This document shows positions 8,769 to 16,021 of a stretch of DNA of 64,000 nt, piece after piece (position 1 is the stretch's first letter; each line of letters begins with the position of its first letter). The DNA is from Bacillota bacterium (lineage in GTDB: Bacteria; Bacillota; Clostridia; Lachnospirales; Lachnospiraceae). The notes beneath the pieces are model-generated. The model did no database searches, was not told where the DNA came from, and worked only from the letters and a program-made list of their open reading frames with translations. Both the position numbers and the translations under genes were made by a program. The DNA lies in contig JAEWMZ010000480.1 in assembly GCA_023392995.1 (NCBI GenBank), positions 1 to 64,000 on the forward strand, given 5' to 3'.

Positions 8769-8936
8769 TTACTCTTTAACCGGAACCTTACAAATTCGCC
8801 GCATGACTGCATATAGAAAATAATTGTCACAGAAGCCTTTATTATTCTTGCACTCACACTCGCTACATTTTCTTGCATCCATGGCTCCAGGATCATGAAG
8901 AATTACATTTTTATTTTTTGATTTTCTTTGTTTCAT
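8769..8936 (-). CDS. Small zinc-knuckle phage protein, 55 residues
   Basis: ATG at 8934-8936 follows AAAGGAG by 6 bases. The product contains CSECECKNNKGFC, a cysteine cluster suggesting zinc binding, and a basic C-terminus (MRRICKVPVKE). Function unknown. It sits between the sigma-like regulator and the tyrosine recombinase. Confidence 0.65.
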   Translation of the reverse strand: MKQRKSKNKNVILHDPGAMDARKCSECECKNNKGFCDNYFLYAVMRRICKVPVKE

Positions 8937-8965
8937 AATCTTCTCCTTTAACTGGATTAATCTAT

Positions 8966-9448
8966 CTATACATCAAAATATACAGCTGCATCCTTCATTT
9001 GTTTTTCTATCCGCTGTAGATGCCGAGGAGAAAAACCTATTATCTCGGCTGCATCCCTTTGTGTTTTACACATAATAACCCTGTAATAAAATATCTGCTC
9101 TTCTAACCCATCTAATGATTCTAGCATTTTCATAAGTGCTTTCTTCCTTAAGCGTAACTCATGCATTTCTGCACCGAGCCTAATTATTTGTGCTCTATCT
9201 CTGTCAATCAACCGAAAGGCATCTTCTAAGCCAATATGAGTGACAGGAGTGGAAGAAGTTACTCGTGAGTAATCAACACCCATGCCATTTGAGCCTTTGG
9301 GTCCATTTACTCCTGCAAGATTTAGTGATTTTTCAATTGATTTTTCCAAGTCTTTTATTTTTAAACGCTTGAGCATGATCTGAAAATCAATATCCTTAAA
9401 CAGCTTCCCATCCTGATATATGTTTTTCGAACTAGAAACAGCAGACAT
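8966..9448 (-). CDS. Phage late-type transcription regulator, sigma-70 region 4-like
   Basis: The 160-residue protein ends in a helix-turn-helix that resembles sigma region 4 (EEQIFYYRVIMCKTQRDAAEIIGFSPRHLQRIEKQM), preceded by a coiled segment (IRLGAEMHELRLRKKALMKML). Proteins of this shape (ArpU/RinA-like) end the early region in many Firmicute phages and switch on late genes. Here it is separated from the terminase genes by rearrangement of the map in the prophage; after circularisation the left and right ends come together, placing it about 9 kb from the late operon. Activation of late transcription is the inferred role. Confidence 0.7.
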   Translation of the reverse strand: MSAVSSSKNIYQDGKLFKDIDFQIMLKRLKIKDLEKSIEKSLNLAGVNGPKGSNGMGVDYSRVTSSTPVTHIGLEDAFRLIDRDRAQIIRLGAEMHELRLRKKALMKMLESLDGLEEQIFYYRVIMCKTQRDAAEIIGFSPRHLQRIEKQMKDAAVYFDV

Positions 9449-9546
9449 TTTATTTTCCTCCTTGAATACATACTGTTAATATGTTAAAATTACCAGTGTC
9501 GAGTTGATAATTTTAAGAGGAGGACTTTCGGGTCCTTTTTCTTTTG

Positions 9547-9810
9547 CTAAGAAACTGCTTTATGGTGTCCAACCGCTTCCTGCTCCAGTTTCTCTTCTTT
9601 CATTTTTGAGGTTAACTGTAAAAAATCTAAGTATCTATAACTTTCCTTACATCCATTTCTTTCTGTCAATACGAAATCAGGATAAAATCCGATTATTTTC
9701 ACCTGAATCTTTACTCCTCCGTGCCGATCGGCTTCTTTGATTCTAAAACTGACCATCTGACCGACCTTATATCTTTCTTTCACCATTTTTCTAAAGTCAC
9801 TGTTATTCAA
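9547..9810 (-). CDS. Hypothetical phage protein, 87 residues
   Basis: The start is TTG at 9808-9810 with CGGAGGAA 7 bases before. The sequence has a short helical head and a beta-rich middle (KVGQMVSFRIKE ... VKIQVKIIGFYPDFVLTE). It resembles small phage beta-barrel proteins of unknown role. The 9449-9546 gap before the next gene contains only a weak hairpin. Confidence 0.55.
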   Translation of the reverse strand: MNNSDFRKMVKERYKVGQMVSFRIKEADRHGGVKIQVKIIGFYPDFVLTERNGCKESYRYLDFLQLTSKMKEEKLEQEAVGHHKAVS

Positions 9811-9828
9811 AATATTCCTCCGTTATAT

Positions 9829-9856
9829 CATCAGGAGGCACAGCGACCTCCTGATG
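9829..9856 (-). promoter_or_regulatory. Perfect intercistronic hairpin
   Basis: CATCAGGAGG (9829-9838) and CCTCCTGATG (9847-9856) form a 10-bp perfect stem with an 8-base loop, between two phage genes of the same strand. No T-run follows on the minus strand, so it is more likely an RNA-stability or attenuation element than a terminator. Confidence 0.6.
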
Positions 9857-9910
9857 CTTAGATGTGATATGTCAATTGATTTCTTCCAGCTCTAAGTGCG
9901 TACCATTGAA

Positions 9911-10642
9911 CTAAGATAAAACAATAACTTTATTATTCTCCTCAAACTCATTCTTTAGGTATAGCGCGATCTGATCCATGGTTTCATTCTTCCAAGCTCC
10001 TCCGTCGGCTTCGAATAATGCGCATGTTACTCCACCATGCATTCCATTCTTCATACGGAATACGAAACTGCATTCCGGCTGCTGAATTTCATGAAATGTC
10101 CGATACGGCTTAAGCCTTACAGGGTTCGGAACTTCAACATCGTCTTTACTGGCAAGGCCTGTTTTAATGGTTGCCTTTTGAGTAATTCCATCATCCTTGT
10201 AATTGGCTACTGTGCCATCTTCAACGTTTCCTGCAACTTGCAGCACAATGGATTTATCACCATCATTCTCAAACATCGACTGAATCATGATGATAAATGA
10301 CTCCTGGTCAATGAACTCATTGAATCTTATCTTAGGCAGATTAGCATTTACATCAATCAGAGTCTCTCTCTTGCGATCACCGTCAAGCTCAGAAATAAGT
10401 AAAACCTGTGTAGGTGAAATGACATGTACAATCAGCTTATCCTTATCGTTAGACAATTGGTCAATATCTGTCTTTATGTAGTCAATCAGACTTGTCAACG
10501 TGGACATTCGCAAGGAATCTGCCCTTAACTCCTTTTCTACACGATAAAGATTATCTTTCGAGCTGCAATAGGTATCACCGTAAACCGTTTCTGTTCTTGG
10601 CTGTTTTAAAGCTATAATGTACTCAAGTGCTTCTTTAATCAT
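9911..10642 (-). CDS. DUF2303-like phage protein
   Basis: The 243-residue product matches the pattern I know from DUF2303 (YfdQ-like) phage proteins: an internal VAGNVEDGTVANYKDDGITQ segment, then LKPYRTFHEIQQPE, FRMKNG and a C-terminal ALFEADGGAWKNE motif. The molecular role of the family is not known; it is commonly found beside replication or recombination genes, as here next to the replication-terminator-like gene. ATG at 10642 follows AAGGGAGAAT. Confidence 0.7.
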   Translation of the reverse strand: MIKEALEYIIALKQPRTETVYGDTYCSSKDNLYRVEKELRADSLRMSTLTSLIDYIKTDIDQLSNDKDKLIVHVISPTQVLLISELDGDRKRETLIDVNANLPKIRFNEFIDQESFIIMIQSMFENDGDKSIVLQVAGNVEDGTVANYKDDGITQKATIKTGLASKDDVEVPNPVRLKPYRTFHEIQQPECSFVFRMKNGMHGGVTCALFEADGGAWKNETMDQIALYLKNEFEENNKVIVLS

Positions 10643-10663
10643 AAAAATTATTCTCCCTTCTTC

Positions 10664-11053
10664 TTATGCCTGGCGAAGGCTTCTTACCTTGCCACTTCGT
10701 TCAGTTGCATCATCTTCCGGTTCCTCCGGCAGATCAGTAAAATTCATCTGTCCGGCTATCTGCTTGCCATACTCTCTAATTTCGATATTTCCGGTATCAA
10801 GATCTTTTCCCATGTAAAGCGAGGTTTCGATTGGCAGAACAGGCGAGGTTTTCGTGGTTACATTAATCGTAATGCTTGCATTGTCTCTTTGCTCATTTTG
10901 AGTAAATCCAACTGCAATCGTGATTCCGCGCTTATTCTTAAAGCTTGTGTTCGGGTCTTGTAAGTTTTCCAAAACCTCAATTAATGCCATGTTGAACTTC
11001 TCCTGCAATACTCCACCAGCAAACTTATTAAGGTCTATCTTAGGCTTTGCCAT
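10664..11053 (-). CDS. Replication terminator-like phage protein
   Basis: The 129-residue product has the hallmark of Firmicute phage proteins annotated as replication terminator: IDLNKFAGGVLQEKFNMAL, then VLENLQDPNTSFKNKRGITIAV and a VTTKTSPVLPIETSLYMGKD strand. The name is historical; the real function is unproved. A disordered acidic/basic tail ends the protein. AAAGGAG precedes ATG at 11053. Confidence 0.7.
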   Translation of the reverse strand: MAKPKIDLNKFAGGVLQEKFNMALIEVLENLQDPNTSFKNKRGITIAVGFTQNEQRDNASITINVTTKTSPVLPIETSLYMGKDLDTGNIEIREYGKQIAGQMNFTDLPEEPEDDATERSGKVRSLRQA

Positions 11054-11119
11054 ATGCTTTTATCTCCTTTCTTGGATTTTTATTGAATCGCTCACAGCGT
11101 TTTCAAACATTAACAATTT

Positions 11120-12493
11120 TTACGCAAATTTAAGCTGATCATTGCTATAATCAATTGATATATCAGGTGTACGTTCTCCAACCTTAAGATATGGGCAGTT
11201 TGCCAAGCCTAATGTCTTTGACATTACAGGTACAACTGAATTTCCTATTCTCTCTACCTGCTTACCCTTTGGATATTTCTTACCGTTAGGCATAATAAAA
11301 TTAATAATATAATCCTTTGAAAATCCTTGACCCAACTTATATTCCTCTGGTTGAAGCATCCGAAAACAAATATCAACAATCTGGTATGTCTCACCGTTAA
11401 TTACTACTAAAACCAGACCAAACCTATCTTTTGTAACAATAGTTCCAATAGGATCACTTAAACTTTGCCCTATGCCATGTCCGTAATATTTTATTAAGAA
11501 TGCAGAAACTAAAGCGAAGTGTCCTGCGGATGTTGTAATTGTATGTATTGGATCATTTATGCTCTGACCAATTCCGGTTTTATAGAATTTCGAAATAAAG
11601 CAAGTAATTAGGGCATAACGGTTTGATGTGTCTATTGTCTGTATTGGCTCATTAAGACTTTGCCCCCTAACACTACCTTTCAATGTTTCCGAATGATATT
11701 GAATCAAGGAAGGTGCAGCCAATTGATCCGACAGAATGAATCGGTTAGGATCATCAATTACGAATTTTTTTATGCCTAGTGCAATGCGGTTTAAGGTTTT
11801 ATCCTTTAATGGAGTCTTGCGACTGAATATTGAACTTCCCAGATCACTTAGGTCAAGGTATTTATGTATCGGCTCCCATGTCAGCAAGCCATTTTCTCCA
11901 TTTTTTGAATGAGTAGGCTCAGGCCAAACAATCGGCATACCATCACATCTTGCAATCATATACCATCTTTTTCTGGTAGTAGGTGCGCCATAATCTGCCG
12001 CAACAAGCTCTTTCCATTCAACTTTGTAGCCAAGCTTTCGAAGTTTTCGAATGAATAAGTTGAATGTTTCACCCTTCCTTTTCTTTATTGGTCTTCCCCT
12101 TTTATCGAGAGGTCCCCAAGTTTTTATTTCCTCAACATTTTCAGCCATAATCACATCTGGTCTGACTCTACGTGCCCATAACACAATTGAAAAAGGTAAA
12201 AATCTAATATTTTTATTCCTTGGTGTATCACCCTTTGCTTTGCTGAAATGAGTACAATCCGGTGACATCCACAATAATGAGACATGTCTTCCTTTCGTTA
12301 CTGTCAAAGGATCAATATTCCAGATATCATCCTGTAAATGCAAAGTATCTGGATGGTTTTGTTCATGCATAAGGATTGCATCTGGATCATGATTAATCGC
12401 TATATCAACGGATCTTCCAAAACCGTCTCGAAATCCGAATGAAGTCCCGCCACCTCCTGCAAAGCCATCAACTATAAGATTGTCATATCTCAT
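11120..12493 (-). CDS. DNA (cytosine-5) methyltransferase
   Basis: The 457-residue protein has motif I (DGFAGGGGTSFGF, residues 9-21), the catalytic Cys in motif IV written SPDCTHFSKAKG (residues 77-88; D replaces the usual P before Cys), motif VI ENVEE, motif VIII YGAPTTRKRWYMIA and motif X GNSVVP. Between VIII and X are three tandem repeats of the form GQSxxxPIxTIxTxxxxALV (near residues 278-385), the target-recognition region in this phage subfamily. No endonuclease partner is adjacent, so it probably protects phage DNA from host restriction. It follows the replication genes closely; AGGAGG precedes its ATG. Confidence 0.92.
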   Translation of the reverse strand: MRYDNLIVDGFAGGGGTSFGFRDGFGRSVDIAINHDPDAILMHEQNHPDTLHLQDDIWNIDPLTVTKGRHVSLLWMSPDCTHFSKAKGDTPRNKNIRFLPFSIVLWARRVRPDVIMAENVEEIKTWGPLDKRGRPIKKRKGETFNLFIRKLRKLGYKVEWKELVAADYGAPTTRKRWYMIARCDGMPIVWPEPTHSKNGENGLLTWEPIHKYLDLSDLGSSIFSRKTPLKDKTLNRIALGIKKFVIDDPNRFILSDQLAAPSLIQYHSETLKGSVRGQSLNEPIQTIDTSNRYALITCFISKFYKTGIGQSINDPIHTITTSAGHFALVSAFLIKYYGHGIGQSLSDPIGTIVTKDRFGLVLVVINGETYQIVDICFRMLQPEEYKLGQGFSKDYIINFIMPNGKKYPKGKQVERIGNSVVPVMSKTLGLANCPYLKVGERTPDISIDYSNDQLKFA

Positions 12494-12495
12494 TT

Positions 12496-12672
12496 TTACC
12501 TCCTAATAGCAGCCCGAAAAACAAAATACTCATATCCATTCTTGGTAGGGAACAGCGGAACTGTATTACCGTTCACTGTTGCGACCTCAACAGCAGGAGC
12601 TATGTCTTTCGACACAATCACCTTATTACCTAGGCTGTTAATTACTACTTTCGCATTCTTACTTTCCGGCAT
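12496..12672 (-). CDS. Hypothetical phage protein, 58 residues
   Basis: ATG at 12670-12672 has AAGGGG a normal distance upstream; the longer reading to 12696 would contain that site. The product is strand-rich (NAKVVINSLGNKVIVSKDIAPAVEVATV) and ends basic. No family recognised. It ends 3 bases before the cytosine methylase start. Confidence 0.55.
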   Translation of the reverse strand: MPESKNAKVVINSLGNKVIVSKDIAPAVEVATVNGNTVPLFPTKNGYEYFVFRAAIRR

Positions 12673-12676
12673 ACTG

Positions 12677-12970
12677 TCACCCCTTACTGGCTGCATTATG
12701 TACAGCTATTTTCTCGATTTTCTCATAGATGCTTTTTCCGATACCCGGTGTTATCTGTACTAGTGCGAGAAATCTATTTCTCGCTTTATCATCCACAAAA
12801 ATCTGTCCATCAGGTAACTTGTTCTTTTCCAACCCATTTTTAAACCCCTGATCATAAATTTCTTGAAATGTAGTAACAAGCTGCTCGTCTGTCTTCTTTC
12901 TAAGTTTTACAGCCATTTCGTGAACAGCAACTTCATTTTCGCTTAATCTACACTTCCTCGTCTTCCCCAT
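12677..12970 (-). CDS. Hypothetical phage protein, 97 residues
   Basis: The start is ATG 12968-12970 after TAGGAGGTAA; it overlaps the end of the replisome organizer gene by 23 bases. The product is helical (SENEVAVHEMAVKLRKKTDEQLVTTFQEIYDQG) and includes ITPGIGKSIYEKI. It is in the replication operon, but no function is assigned. Confidence 0.55.
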   Translation of the reverse strand: MGKTRKCRLSENEVAVHEMAVKLRKKTDEQLVTTFQEIYDQGFKNGLEKNKLPDGQIFVDDKARNRFLALVQITPGIGKSIYEKIEKIAVHNAASKG

Positions 12971-13829
12971 TAGCATTACCTCCTAAAGGATTTTTGTTAA
13001 GCAGCTTTTTTTCAAGTTCCGCATAATCTGCCGCTGAGTACTGTCTTTGCGGAAACTGATTGAACTTGTTAGCTGATTTAGGTTGATCTTTTACAACTGG
13101 CCTAACCTCGCTAACAGAATAATTAGCATCCAGATAATCGATATAACCTGAGCTAAAAAATGTAGATCCGTTTTGTGCTTTTCTCCATGACTCTTTTTCA
13201 AGATCATTTTTGTAGCGAGTAACGGCTCTGGACATTTCATCAAATCCAATCTTAAAAATAACCTTTTTCTTAGATTCTGAGATTTGACCTTTTCCCTTTT
13301 TGTTGGGATAAAGTGCCCACAATTTTTCAAACACTTCAACAATATGTTTTTTAATATCTTTCTCTATATCTTTCTCTATATCTATATCTGTGTTACTTGT
13401 AACAAATCCAATGTTACACTCTGTTACATCTTCGTTACATTGTAACAATGCACTCTTTTTATTTTCCCTGTGTCTTCGTACTCTTTCCGCGCTTTCACTT
13501 TCGGAACCGATTAAACCAAGGACACCTGGAAGTAAGTATTCATCCGAGAAAGTGCACTCTAACAAATTGTTTCGTTCAAGGTATGCAACGGTAACTTTTA
13601 CATTCTCCACATCTTCTCCAATGTCGAGAGCAAGCTCTTCTTCAAAACTCTCCTCGACTCCATCGAAAAATAATTTGCCCTCATTTTTGATGCTTAGTAA
13701 CTGCAACTTGAGATAGATAATTACGTATGTATCACCACCAGCTAATTTCCGTAGCTTTTTAATAACTTTGTCACCAAAGAAATCATCCTTAAGCCTTAAC
13801 CATTTATACCTTTTTTGAACCTCTGTCAT
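12948..13829 (-). CDS. Phage replisome organizer (DnaD-like initiator)
   Basis: The start is ATG 13827-13829 with AGGGG/GGTGG upstream; a TTG four codons before is less likely. The N-terminal 115 residues match the phage replisome organizer N-terminal domain (KRYKWLRLKDDFFGDKVIKKLRKL ... ESESAERVRRHRENK), a winged-helix pair that binds the origin. A repetitive low-complexity linker (DIDIEKDIEKDIKKHI) leads to a helical DnaD-like C-terminal domain (YPNKKGKGQISESKKK ... YKNDLEKESWRKAQNGSTFFSSGYIDYLD). It should open the phage origin and recruit the host helicase. It begins 16 bases after the stop of tubZ, making partition and replication one operon. Confidence 0.85.
   Translation of the reverse strand: MTEVQKRYKWLRLKDDFFGDKVIKKLRKLAGGDTYVIIYLKLQLLSIKNEGKLFFDGVEESFEEELALDIGEDVENVKVTVAYLERNNLLECTFSDEYLLPGVLGLIGSESESAERVRRHRENKKSALLQCNEDVTECNIGFVTSNTDIDIEKDIEKDIKKHIVEVFEKLWALYPNKKGKGQISESKKKVIFKIGFDEMSRAVTRYKNDLEKESWRKAQNGSTFFSSGYIDYLDANYSVSEVRPVVKDQPKSANKFNQFPQRQYSAADYAELEKKLLNKNPLGGNANGEDEEV
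13340..13446. other. Possible phage replication origin inside the initiator gene
   Basis: The linker region of the initiator gene is repetitive at DNA level. ATCTTTCTCTAT-type repeats occur at about 13357-13386. They are followed by a cluster of GTTAC/GTAAC words at 13391-13446 (TGTTACTTGTAACAA, TGTTACAC, TGTTACAT, GTTACATTGTAACAA), two of them in inverted pairs. Origins within the initiator gene are known in temperate phages such as lambda. The strong AT bias and iteron-like words support an origin, but the repeats also encode a low-complexity linker, so this is inference. Confidence 0.45.
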
Positions 13830-13844
13830 ATTTACCACCAACCC

Positions 13845-14885
13845 CTAAAGATACTTGCTCATTTTGTCCCTTATTGAATTGCCTTTCACTTTATCACTCT
13901 GGACGATCTTCTTCGTAGTTGTCAGTTCATCCATGAAATCCATGTCATTCTTCATTTTCTGGTTTGGGGGAGCGATATTTTTTTTAATCAAGTCCTTGTT
14001 ATCGATAACCGTTTTATGGATTAGATCAAGCCGTGAATGGGGATAACTTAATCCTGATAACATGCAGACTGTAGCTGAGTCGCAATATGTACGGAAGGTG
14101 TCAATTGGTTTTCCAACCACCTTCTCCAGCTCATGGATTATGATTCCGTCAGCACCTGCAAGAGCAATATATTTGATCACTCTGTCTTCCTCGATCGGGG
14201 CAAATATATTGTTGCTAAAGGTATTGATCAGAGCTGGAAGAGATCCAGATTCCCCTAGGGATGATACAATTGACATTCCTCGGCTCTTTAGTGTCTCCAT
14301 AACCTCCGCTTTATCAATGTTGCCCTTTACGGACTTTATATTATCCGGTACATCGAGATACCGCGTGAACATGTTGACGAAAATCGAATTGATTTTAAGC
14401 TTATCCTTATGCTTGTCATTGTCCAGTATAAATGTGCTTGCCATACCATCAATATCCGTTAGCTCACAGAAGCACTCATATGCATTAATATGGGATTTCA
14501 AGCTATCACTTTGCCCTGGAAGAACCGTAATGGCTCCAACCGTCTTATGATCATCACATAGCAAGTCAACCAGCATAGGTCCCACACCTGACCCGGTTCC
14601 ACCACCTGAGGAGAATATGACAAAAAGAATGTCTTTATTAACCTTCTCTCCTATGGCAGCACTGAGGTTGTCGTAATTATCAACGATCAGCTTCTTAGCC
14701 TTATGTCTGTCCTTATTGCAGCCTTCGCCCCCTTGTATGTTATACCGATTTTTTACATCCGGCAGCGTATCCAGATCCTCTTTAGACGTATTCACGAACA
14801 ATACGCTAAACCCTTTTTCTTCAAGCAGCCGTCCAATATTTCCACCAGCCTGACCGATAGCGATAAATCCTATCCTATCCTTCAT
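13845..14885 (-). CDS. tubZ: Tubulin/FtsZ-superfamily GTPase, TubZ-type partition protein
   Basis: The 346-residue protein has the tubulin GTP-binding signature GGGTGSG at residues 94-100 (in FVIFSSGGGTGSGVG), the N-terminal nucleotide loop GQAGGNIG (11-18), and a T7 catalytic loop NIDKAE at 189-194, matching the NxDxAE/NxDxAD consensus. The residues needed to polymerise and hydrolyse GTP are therefore present. It is shorter than TubZ of pBtoxis or pXO1 and lacks a long C-terminal tail. It lies just downstream of a small winged-helix gene and a repeat array, the tubC-tubR-tubZ order of type III partition systems. The likely role is segregation of the excised, circular phage genome. A PhuZ-like role in positioning phage DNA is an alternative, but the operon favours TubZ. 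AGGAGG lies 9 bases before the ATG. Confidence 0.85.
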   Translation of the reverse strand: MKDRIGFIAIGQAGGNIGRLLEEKGFSVLFVNTSKEDLDTLPDVKNRYNIQGGEGCNKDRHKAKKLIVDNYDNLSAAIGEKVNKDILFVIFSSGGGTGSGVGPMLVDLLCDDHKTVGAITVLPGQSDSLKSHINAYECFCELTDIDGMASTFILDNDKHKDKLKINSIFVNMFTRYLDVPDNIKSVKGNIDKAEVMETLKSRGMSIVSSLGESGSLPALINTFSNNIFAPIEEDRVIKYIALAGADGIIIHELEKVVGKPIDTFRTYCDSATVCMLSGLSYPHSRLDLIHKTVIDNKDLIKKNIAPPNQKMKNDMDFMDELTTTKKIVQSDKVKGNSIRDKMSKYL

Positions 14886-15135
14886 GTTCCTTTTCCTCCT
14901 TCAACTTCTCTAATCCTGTCTTGGTGATATAAAAAGTCATTGCTCTCGCCTGTTTTGAGCCAACGTCTACCATGCCGAGCTGTTCTAACGCTTTCAACTG
15001 CTTGTAGTAGACATTGGACTTGTAACAGAAAATATCATCTGCCGCCTGAATATCCTGTACAGTCATGCCCACCATTTTACCTGTTGCAGCGCGGCTTGAT
15101 AAAATTGACAGGATAACAAATTCAATTTTGCTCAA
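14875..15135 (-). CDS. tubR: Small winged-helix protein, TubR-type centromere-binding candidate
   Basis: The start is TTG at 15133-15135, after AGGGGGC by 7 bases. The 86-residue product has a winged-helix pattern: an N-terminal helix (KIEFVILSILSSRAATG), a turn with a recognition helix (TVQDIQAADDIFCYKSNVYYKQLKALEQLGMV) and a beta wing (MTFYITKTGLEKLKEEKE). TubR proteins are about this size and fold. Its 3' end overlaps tubZ by 11 bases, and a 30-bp repeat array sits directly upstream. I infer it binds those repeats, represses the operon and links the DNA to TubZ filaments. A PadR-like regulator of other genes is the alternative. Confidence 0.72.
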   Translation of the reverse strand: MSKIEFVILSILSSRAATGKMVGMTVQDIQAADDIFCYKSNVYYKQLKALEQLGMVDVGSKQARAMTFYITKTGLEKLKEEKEHEG

Positions 15136-15150
15136 TTTACAGCCCCCTAT

Positions 15151-15256
15151 CTCTGACTAACTATTACTAACTGTGATTATCTATGACTAACTATTATGAA
15201 GTGTGATAAACGATGACTAACTATTATGAACTATGATTAAGTATGATAGTTATGAT
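15151..15256. repeat. tubC-like centromere: 30-bp direct repeats
   Basis: Three 30-bp direct repeats follow each other without gaps (15151-15180, 15181-15210, 15211-15240), with a partial fourth to about 15256. Each is built of 10-bp sub-units related to CTATGACTAA, so the binding words recur once per helical turn. The array lies between two genes, directly upstream of the tubR-tubZ pair. This is where plasmid and phage type III centromeres are found. Confidence 0.8.
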
Positions 15257-15499
15257 TCAGTCAGAGCATAAAGCCATGATCTGAGACTCCATAAAGTCAG
15301 TAAGAATTCTATTAAATTCAGATACTGCCAGCGGAAGGTCATAAAAATATGCAATCATAAAATAATTAGTATTAAGCTGTCCTTCGATCTTATAAAAAAC
15401 AGTTCCACTCTGGTCAAGTTCCGGGAAGAGAACCACCTTCTTACATGGTTTCGCTTCACCGGTCCATGTCTTAACCATATACACATTATTGTTAAGCAT
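15257..15499 (-). CDS. Hypothetical phage protein, 80 residues
   Basis: ATG at 15497-15499 follows GGGGTGATTAAT; a GTG three codons earlier overlaps the ribosome site. The sequence is mixed alpha/beta (MVKTWTGEAKPCKKVVLFPE ... YFYDLPLAVSEFNRIL). It is the first gene of the probable partition-replication operon, before the repeat array. No family recognised; it could be a partition accessory. Confidence 0.55.
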   Translation of the reverse strand: MLNNNVYMVKTWTGEAKPCKKVVLFPELDQSGTVFYKIEGQLNTNYFMIAYFYDLPLAVSEFNRILTDFMESQIMALCSD

Positions 15500-15534
15500 A
15501 TTAATCACCCCACTTGCAATATTTTTTGTAATCT

Positions 15535-15562
15535 GTTATAATAGAACAAATGTTTTGCACAA
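15535..15562 (-). promoter_or_regulatory. Promoter of the partition-replication operon
   Basis: On the minus strand TTGTGC (15557-15562) and TATAAC (15535-15540) are spaced by 16 bases. This would start transcription near 15528, ahead of the 80-residue gene, repeat array, tubR, tubZ and the initiator. Its -10 overlaps that of an opposing plus-strand promoter (TATAAT 15537-15542), so the two may exclude each other. Confidence 0.55.
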
Positions 15563-15617
15563 AAAATATTTTTAAAAGGTTGTATCTGAGTTTGGACGCT
15601 TGATACAATCTTTTTTT
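15549..15617 (+). ncRNA. Probable small RNA beside the tub operon, about 69 nt
   Basis: A plus-strand promoter, TTGCAA (15514-15519), 17-base spacer, TATAAT (15537-15542), predicts a start near 15549. A terminator follows at once: GGTTGTATC (15578-15586) pairs with GATACAATC (15602-15610), then seven T. One stem pair is G-U on the plus strand and would be A-C on the minus strand, which argues for a plus-strand RNA. No frame lies within it. It may be a regulatory sRNA for replication or partition. The same hairpin may also help end the minus-strand AbrB transcript. Confidence 0.55.
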
Positions 15618-15631
15618 ATGTATGGAAGAGG

Positions 15632-16021
15632 TCAGGCGCTAGCTATTTTTAACTGCTTTGCTTTAATAACCAGTTTTTCAATGCAGTGTGGGCATAATAT
15701 ATGGTTATCAATTTCAGTCAGATTCTGAGTCTCAGGACACCACTCACATCCATATTTGCGGATACATATTGCTCCATCTTCTACATAGATTTCTAATACT
15801 TCTCTTTCTGCCCACCTGTTGATGTCGCGGATTTCCTTCGGTATCGTATATCTTCCTAATTCATCCATTCTTCTACCTTTACCAGGGATTAAACGAATGG
15901 TATTATCTTCAAGACTCAGATCTAATGGAACTAATACCTCAATACCAGATGCTCTTCTGTGTTCAATCGGAACCGTGATCCTTCCGAGTTCATCAAGCCT
16001 TCTAACAATGCCTTTTGCCAT
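15632..16021 (-). CDS. Tandem SpoVT/AbrB-like DNA-binding protein with zinc ribbon
   Basis: The 129-residue protein holds two AbrB-type half-barrels in one chain: GIVRRLDELGRITVPIEHRR (residues 4-23) and GRRMDELGRYTIPKEIRDIN (near 49-68), followed by VLEIYVEDGAICIRKY. A C-terminal CEWCPE ... CPHC pair suggests a zinc ribbon. AbrB proteins normally dimerise through one such half each, so this fusion is a built-in dimer. It is likely an early-region transition regulator. It has a clear ribosome site and overlaps the next gene upstream by one base. Confidence 0.8.
   Translation of the reverse strand: MAKGIVRRLDELGRITVPIEHRRASGIEVLVPLDLSLEDNTIRLIPGKGRRMDELGRYTIPKEIRDINRWAEREVLEIYVEDGAICIRKYGCEWCPETQNLTEIDNHILCPHCIEKLVIKAKQLKIASA

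Noticed and set aside
9449..9546. Hairpin AGGAC-GTCCT with T-run as plus-strand terminator
   Set aside because: No plus-strand gene lies upstream and no promoter is evident; the stem is short.
11120..12493. Restriction-modification system
   Set aside because: Only methylases are present; neither adjacent small gene resembles a nuclease.
13845..14885. PhuZ-type spindle protein or a host-type FtsZ
   Set aside because: The phage is small, not a nucleus-forming jumbo phage, and the gene is coupled to a winged-helix gene with an upstream repeat array; FtsZ would not be in such an operon. HMM placement would be decisive.
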